A stretch of 64,000 nucleotides of DNA, from positions 9,858,001 to 9,922,000 of the forward strand of contig NC_016472.1 of assembly GCF_000226095.1 (NCBI RefSeq), given 5' to 3'. This document shows positions 59,190-64,000 of the stretch, in pieces. Numbering within the stretch: the stretch's first letter is position 1; each line of letters starts with the position of its first letter. The stretch is from Thermothelomyces thermophilus ATCC 42464. Taxonomy: Eukaryota; Ascomycota; Sordariomycetes; Sordariales; Chaetomiaceae. Position numbers and translations under genes: made by a program. The notes below the pieces were generated by a model that did not search any database, was not told the DNA's origin, and worked only from the letters and a program-made list of their open reading frames with translations.

Positions 59190-62100
59190 ATGGACCCTGC
59201 CGCCGTTTTCCACCAGTCGCTGGGCTCGGTGCTCCCGCCCCAGCACTTCTTCCCCGGAAGACCTCCGGTGCCCGGCCCTTACCCATGGGACAGCCCCGAA
59301 CAGGACGGGCATGATGCGCCCCACCGGGTCGCGCATACACTAACGGCATGTTGCCGATGTCGCCAGGTAGGGACCACTGAGTCTCGCGCAAACCGCCCGG
59401 GTTCATGTCCTCTGACAGCCATGTTTCATTCAGAGAAAGACGAGGTGCGACCCAGCCCTGCCGCGCTGCCTGCCTTGCGAACGATCGGGCTCGACGTGCG
59501 AGTACTACGACAGCGCCAAAGGGAAGCGAATCAACCGCTCTTATGTCGTCAGTCTGCAGAAGAAGGTGCGCCAGCTAGAGGCCGAACTCGCGCAGTACAC
59601 CGACCAGGAAAGCGACCACCCGCAAGACCATGAGGACATGGTTTGGCCCGGCGGCATTGTTCGCCTCGATGCACCGGACGAGATTCCCCGCTATCTCGGG
59701 CCGAGCAGCGGCACCGCCATGACCCGACTGCTGATGGAAGAGGCGAAGAGATATGCCGAGTCGCGGAGGATAGCCAATCTGATCCCCGAGGTGCTCGCGA
59801 GGCGGGCCGAACAGAGAGACCGCATGCAGAGCGTGGTGATGGGGAGCATAAGTGGGCCTTCGGGCAGGAAGAAGAGCTACCCGGCACACAGCATCATTCC
59901 TGCATCTGCACTCCCAAGCCGAGAGATCGTCGACGGTCTGGTCAGGACGTTCAACGACAGAAGTAGGCATCTCCCCGGCACCCTCGGTGCGATCGATCGG
60001 CGATTTCGAGATGCTAACTAACGACAATCAGTCCAAGTGTTCATACCCGTCCTCCATGAAAAGGTCTTTGAGGAGGACGTCAATGCTGTGTTTGCCGGCG
60101 ATTCTGACCCGTACAAGCACTTTGTCGTGAACATGGTGGTGGCCATCAGCCTGCAAAGGGTTGGCAAGTACGCCGGCTTGCCCGACAGCTATTACCTGAA
60201 CGCGATGCGCCGCTTCGAAGACGTCGTCCGTCCCCAAGACCTGAAGACTCTCCAGTGCCTCGTCCTGATTGGGCAGTATTCCCTCATGACCCCGACGAGG
60301 GCCGCCACTTACTATGTGACGGGACTGGCAACGAGAATCTGCCAGCAGATGGGCCTCGGGGACGAGAGTACCATAGCCGTGGGCGTCTCCGACCAACGGG
60401 AGCTCGACATGAGGAGGCGCGTGAGTTGGGCTGTGACCATGCAAGAATTCGGCCTGGCCAACACTATGGGCCGGCCAAACGGGTTTGCCAAGGCCGATGA
60501 TTGTATGAATGTCAAGTTCTTCGAGACGATCGTGGACGAAGGCATCACTCCAGAAGGCATACGCTCCGACAAGATCTGTGAGAGGAAGACAGTTGCCATC
60601 CACTTCTGCAAGATGCGGCTTCTTCAGGCCGAAATTCGCCGGGTGCTTTACGAGAAGAAACGGCCCGAGCCTTCTCATGAATCACATCCTTGGTTCGTTC
60701 AGATGGAGCAGAGGCTCAAGGATTGGCTCGCAGACTGTCCCGCGAAGCCTCCATGGTGTAAACCTTGGTAGGTACATCATCGTCTAGCCGTCGAGTATCC
60801 GACTCTAACCAAATGTTTGGGTTTGGCAGGCTCGATGGGTGCTATCACAACTTGGTCATCTCGCTATACCGGCCCTCTCCGCAAATACCCAAGCCGACCG
60901 TTAACGCAGCCATGAAGTGCTTTGATGGCGCGCGCTCCATCATCGACATCACTTCTCGCCAGATCGAAGACGGCACCGTTGACATTACTTGGGAGTCCTT
61001 GTTGAGCGTCTACGCCTCGCTAAACGCGCTTCTCTGGTCTATTTCGTACCCAGATGTCCGCACCAAGCACTCCAAGGAGGAAGTGCAGGACCTTGCAGCC
61101 ACTGCTCTCGAGGCAATCAAGATCTTCTCCGACCGCTGGCCGGGGTCTTCGTCCGCGCTACAGCTGTACACCGTGATTGCCAACGCTTGCCTGCAGAGCT
61201 ACGATGTTGGCGAGGAAACTCCCTCTCCACCATCGGGCAGCCAGCTCGGGACCCCGGTGTCTCGCGCCGGCCCCTTATCCCCCGAGTCTGATACCTCTAG
61301 GAACACCCCGACACGCCAAACTGGTCCCCAATCGGCCGCCTCACTCTTCAACACCTCGTCTCCATTTGGATACGTCTTCGACGTTCCCAATGGCACCCTG
61401 GCGTCGCAATACGGTTTCGACAACGATTCGTCCCCGTTTCGGCGCCAGCCTTCCTTCCGCTCCAACTCTATCTTCATGAGCCCGTCAACGGACTCGAACG
61501 GCCGCCGGCTGTCCAGCCTCGCCCCCGACTCCAAGGAGAACCCCGCTCCAGCCCGCATGGGAGCTACTCCGCCGCCACCTCTAGACATACCCAAGCAAGA
61601 GCCCCAGCCAGCCGTCACCTCGTCACCGGTCGCCTCGCTGCCTACACCACCGGAATCCTTAGCCCCGGCATCTGCACATCCCGGCGTTCACCCCCCATCT
61701 ACGAGACATGCGCCGACAGCATCGCAGGCGGCTCCTATGCAAACACCCAATGTCCATCCAACCAGCCTGGCTCCGGTTCCCGATAGTACACCTGCACCGA
61801 TGATGCAAGGGAAGGATGGGCGTCCTGAACCTATTCCCGCCTCAAACTTCAGTCAGCAACAGCAGCAGCAGCAACAGCGGCAACAACAACCCAGCCATCA
61901 TGCGCCAAAACCACCGCCATCCACCTTCGTCACCCCTCCACCACCACCCCAATCACATTCACGACATCAACCCCAACAGCGGCCGCCCCCGTCCCATGCA
62001 CCGGCCGACTGGTATAACCCACTGCCCCAATTCGTACCGCCCCACGTCTACGCAAGCGGGATGAGCGGCGGCCCGGCCTTCTGGAACGCGACGCCAAATC

Positions 62101-62480
62101 CGTTCACTGGGGGGTTCCAGCCGAACGGCAACAGCCTGGGCCCTTACGGGGCGCGAACCGGGCACGCGGGCGGGTTGCCAACGCCATCGATGAACGCGAG
62201 CTGGAACATGGCCTTCGGCGCCGAGCAGCAGGAGTGTCAAGGAGGGTTCGGTCCCGCGGGCATCGGTCTCGGCCCCGGCGGACCGGGACTCGGCGGCGGC
62301 GAATATTACGACTCTTTCCTAATCGGTCGGCACGGCAGTCTGAGCCAAGAGCAGCAGCTGGAACTGATGGACATGCTGGAGACGGAGGGGAAGAGTGACA
62401 TTGATAGTTTCTTGAATATGGGCATGGGCATGGGAGGGCCCGGCCAAGGGCAGGGAGGAAATGGAGTTCAATGGGGTTGA
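59190..62480 (+). CDS. Large Zn2Cys6 transcription factor with Gln/Pro-rich tail
   Basis: Exons 59190-59366, 59434-59962, 60032-60767 and 60830-62480 (introns 62-69 bp, consistent phases) give 1,030 residues. The zinc cluster is Cys54, 57, 64, 71, 74, 81 (C-x2-C-x6-C-x6-C-x2-C-x6-C); intron 1 falls inside it between Gln59 and Arg60. It is followed by K-G-K-R-I-N-R-S-Y-V and a coiled coil (L-Q-K-K-V-R-Q-L-E-A-E-L, about 94-110). The fungal-specific domain covers about 235-590, with L-I-G-Q-Y-S-L-M-T-P-T-R-A and the R-R-R-V-S-W helix. The last 380 residues are Ser/Pro-rich, with a Gln run near 820-833 and Gly/Met-rich C-terminus, likely an activation region. The start at 59190 is the first ATG in frame. 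Target genes are unknown. Confidence 0.9.
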
Positions 62481-63008
62481 TCTAGAGCTGAACTTGATTT
62501 CCCTGCGGCAAGACTGATCGAGTGGCGGGATGGAGGTATCGAGTATTTCACATATATCAGGGTTATACTTAATCATTCGTGGGGGGGGGAAGGCGCTTTT
62601 TGAGGCTGGGGAGGAAAGGTCGGCAAGAATGGGGTCGGTTCCTTGTTGTTTTTGGCTGGGCGATTCCCCTTTCCTCGATACCTGGTTTTCCATGTTGGGT
62701 TTGGTTCCGTAGCACATCGTTTCTGAAGATACAATGTCACAAATCCCTATCCCCCTCCCCATTTTCCCCGGCCCCAAGGTCGAAGTTGAGGCCCAAGTTT
62801 TTGTGGTTCATGGCAAGTCCAGGTCGGGCGCAGTGCCAGCATAGTCCTAGTCAGACCCCCGCTTTTGACGACGACGACATACATTACAGTCTACAATTAG
62901 ACTATTTGTCAACTCTGCCAAACGTGTGTCAAGACAACACTTAGACAGTCTCGTCCCTTTTTTTTCTCTTTTTCCTCGTCTAACTTTGGCTGCATCACAT
63001 AATGTCCC
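62481..63008. other. Intergenic region between convergent genes
   Basis: 3' flanks of the transcription factor and of the partial gene on the other strand. A G run at 62580-62588 and T run at about 62959-62967 are visible; no gene recognised. Confidence 0.5.
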
Positions 63009-64000
63009 CTACGCAGCATCCGTTTCATTTCCACCTTCGTCATGCTCCACTGCCGCACCTCCTTTGAGGCCACCACCACCACCCACGGGACCCTCCGAGG
63101 CACTTCCGACAGGGCCGACGACGCCGACGACGGCCCTATTGGCGGGCTTCTTCCTCCGCTTGCGCACCCCTCCCTCGCCTGCGCCGAGCTCCGTGCTCCT
63201 ACTAGGGGGAGGCGCCTGTGTGACCCAGCGGGTGATGGCGCTCGCGCGTTCCGACGAGATGGGGTAGTAGTCCCGCCCATCGTCGAATTGGGACGACGGC
63301 TGGGCACGGCGGCGGGTGCTGGTGCTGGTGCTGATGGTAGTGGTACCGACGCCGGCAGATACGGCCGCGGATGCTGGCGACGAGGCTGGAACTGGGGCCG
63401 AGGCCGCCGCGGACGGCTTTGCGGGGTCGGTAGCGGTAATGGCTTCGCTGCTGCCGTCGTTATCAGTCGCCGCGGGTGCGGTTGTGACGGTAGCGTCCAT
63501 GGAACTCGCTTTTGAAGTGGCATGATAGCTGCCGAGTGCGCTGCCCGGTGCCTCACCGCGCAACTCGCTGCTCAGGAACTTCGCATCGAGCGCGGCGGCG
63601 GCATTATCCAGACGGTAATCGTGTTCGGCGCGCAACTGGCGGGCGCGAATGGCCAAGCGGAGCGTGGACTCGTCGGTCACGCGGTCGTCGCCAAGGGCAT
63701 CCAAGACAGCTTGTTGGTGGATGCGGTCCCTGCGCTGCTTATCGCCACTACCAGGAGCAGCCGCTGAGGCATCCGGGGCCGTACTTCCACTGTCGTCTCC
63801 CGGGCTGGTCGGAGCCTTGGGTTGCCGGGTAGGTGGGACGGAGAGCGGCACTGGTGTGGCGCCATTTCCGGAACACTGAAAAAGCGGGAGGGGAGCCGGC
63901 GCACAGAGATCCTCCCAAGAACCGACCAGCTGGATCCAGTTGCCACCTGCTCGCAGCACCTCGATCCAGTCCGCACGCGCCGGACACCTGCTAGACTGGA
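63009..64000 (-). CDS. 3' part of a gene of unknown function, cut by the right window edge
   Basis: The frame is open from the stop at 63009 to the right edge, so the 5' end lies outside. At least 316 residues are visible, and up to 13 more upstream unless TAGCAG at about 63989-63994 is an intron acceptor. A Trp-containing segment (A-D-W-I-E-V-L, then G-N-W-I-Q-L-V-G-S-W-E-D-L) leads into Ala/Ser/Pro-rich sequence. A charged helical stretch (about 63510-63740 in DNA terms; R-R-D-R-I-H-Q-Q-A-V-L-D-A-L and L-R-L-A-I-R-A-R-Q-L-R-A-E-H) follows, then a low-complexity Thr/Ser/Ala region and a basic K-R-R-K-K-P patch that could be a nuclear signal. I do not recognise the family. Confidence 0.6.
   Translation of the reverse strand, partial: QSSRCPARADWIEVLRAGGNWIQLVGSWEDLCAPAPLPLFQCSGNGATPVPLSVPPTRQPKAPTSPGDDSGSTAPDASAAAPGSGDKQRRDRIHQQAVLDALGDDRVTDESTLRLAIRARQLRAEHDYRLDNAAAALDAKFLSSELRGEAPGSALGSYHATSKASSMDATVTTAPAATDNDGSSEAITATDPAKPSAAASAPVPASSPASAAVSAGVGTTTISTSTSTRRRAQPSSQFDDGRDYYPISSERASAITRWVTQAPPPSRSTELGAGEGGVRKRRKKPANRAVVGVVGPVGSASEGPVGGGGGLKGGAAVEHDEGGNETDAA

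Overview
This window looks like nuclear DNA of a filamentous ascomycete (Pezizomycotina, most likely a sordariomycete; genus not decided). Three things point there: short introns (about 50-110 bp) with GT..AG borders and CTAAC-type branch sites, fungal-only or fungal-typical genes (EF-3, Zn2Cys6 regulators, DUF6536, CsbD-like protein), and a repeat block in which C-to-T change on both strands has turned CAG and TGG codons into stops, the mark of repeat-induced point mutation (RIP).

Region 1 (1-31,092) is one nest of Ty3/gypsy LTR retrotransposons of the chromodomain type. Seven insertions can be separated from LTR ends and 5-bp target duplications. F is outermost. B sits in F. A, C and D sit in B. 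Z sits in A, and E sits in D. Z, A and E lie on the minus strand, the others on the plus strand. C (3809-11396) and E (18641-26227) are complete, D (12251-27331) is complete but split by E, and Z, A, B and F run off the left edge. All copies are riddled with stops. The LTRs share the R-U5 half but carry three different U3 halves. Each sufficiently complete copy also has an antisense reading region between pol and the 3' LTR; in C/E and D it encodes a Cys-rich motif plus a probable coiled coil.

Region 2 (31,093-49,171) is gene-dense and of normal composition. It opens with the first exon of an exonuclease III-type AP endonuclease, truncated beside the repeat block. Next come a DUF4140/DUF4139 coiled-coil protein, a proline-rich single-pass membrane protein, a ruined DUF6536 membrane-protein gene, cytosolic glutaminyl-tRNA synthetase (six exons), a MacroD-like macrodomain protein and translation elongation factor 3. 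GlnRS and the macrodomain gene are divergent; the macrodomain gene and EF-3 converge.

Region 3 (49,172-64,000) is sparser and more accessory. It holds a CsbD-like small protein, an O-methyltransferase reduced to its N-terminal domain, two divergent Zn2Cys6 transcription factors (620 and 1030 residues) and the 3' part of an unrecognised gene cut by the right edge. The broken methyltransferase beside two regulators could be the remains of a secondary-metabolism locus, which is inference only. Exon borders were placed by eye from splice consensus and reading frame; no transcript evidence was available.
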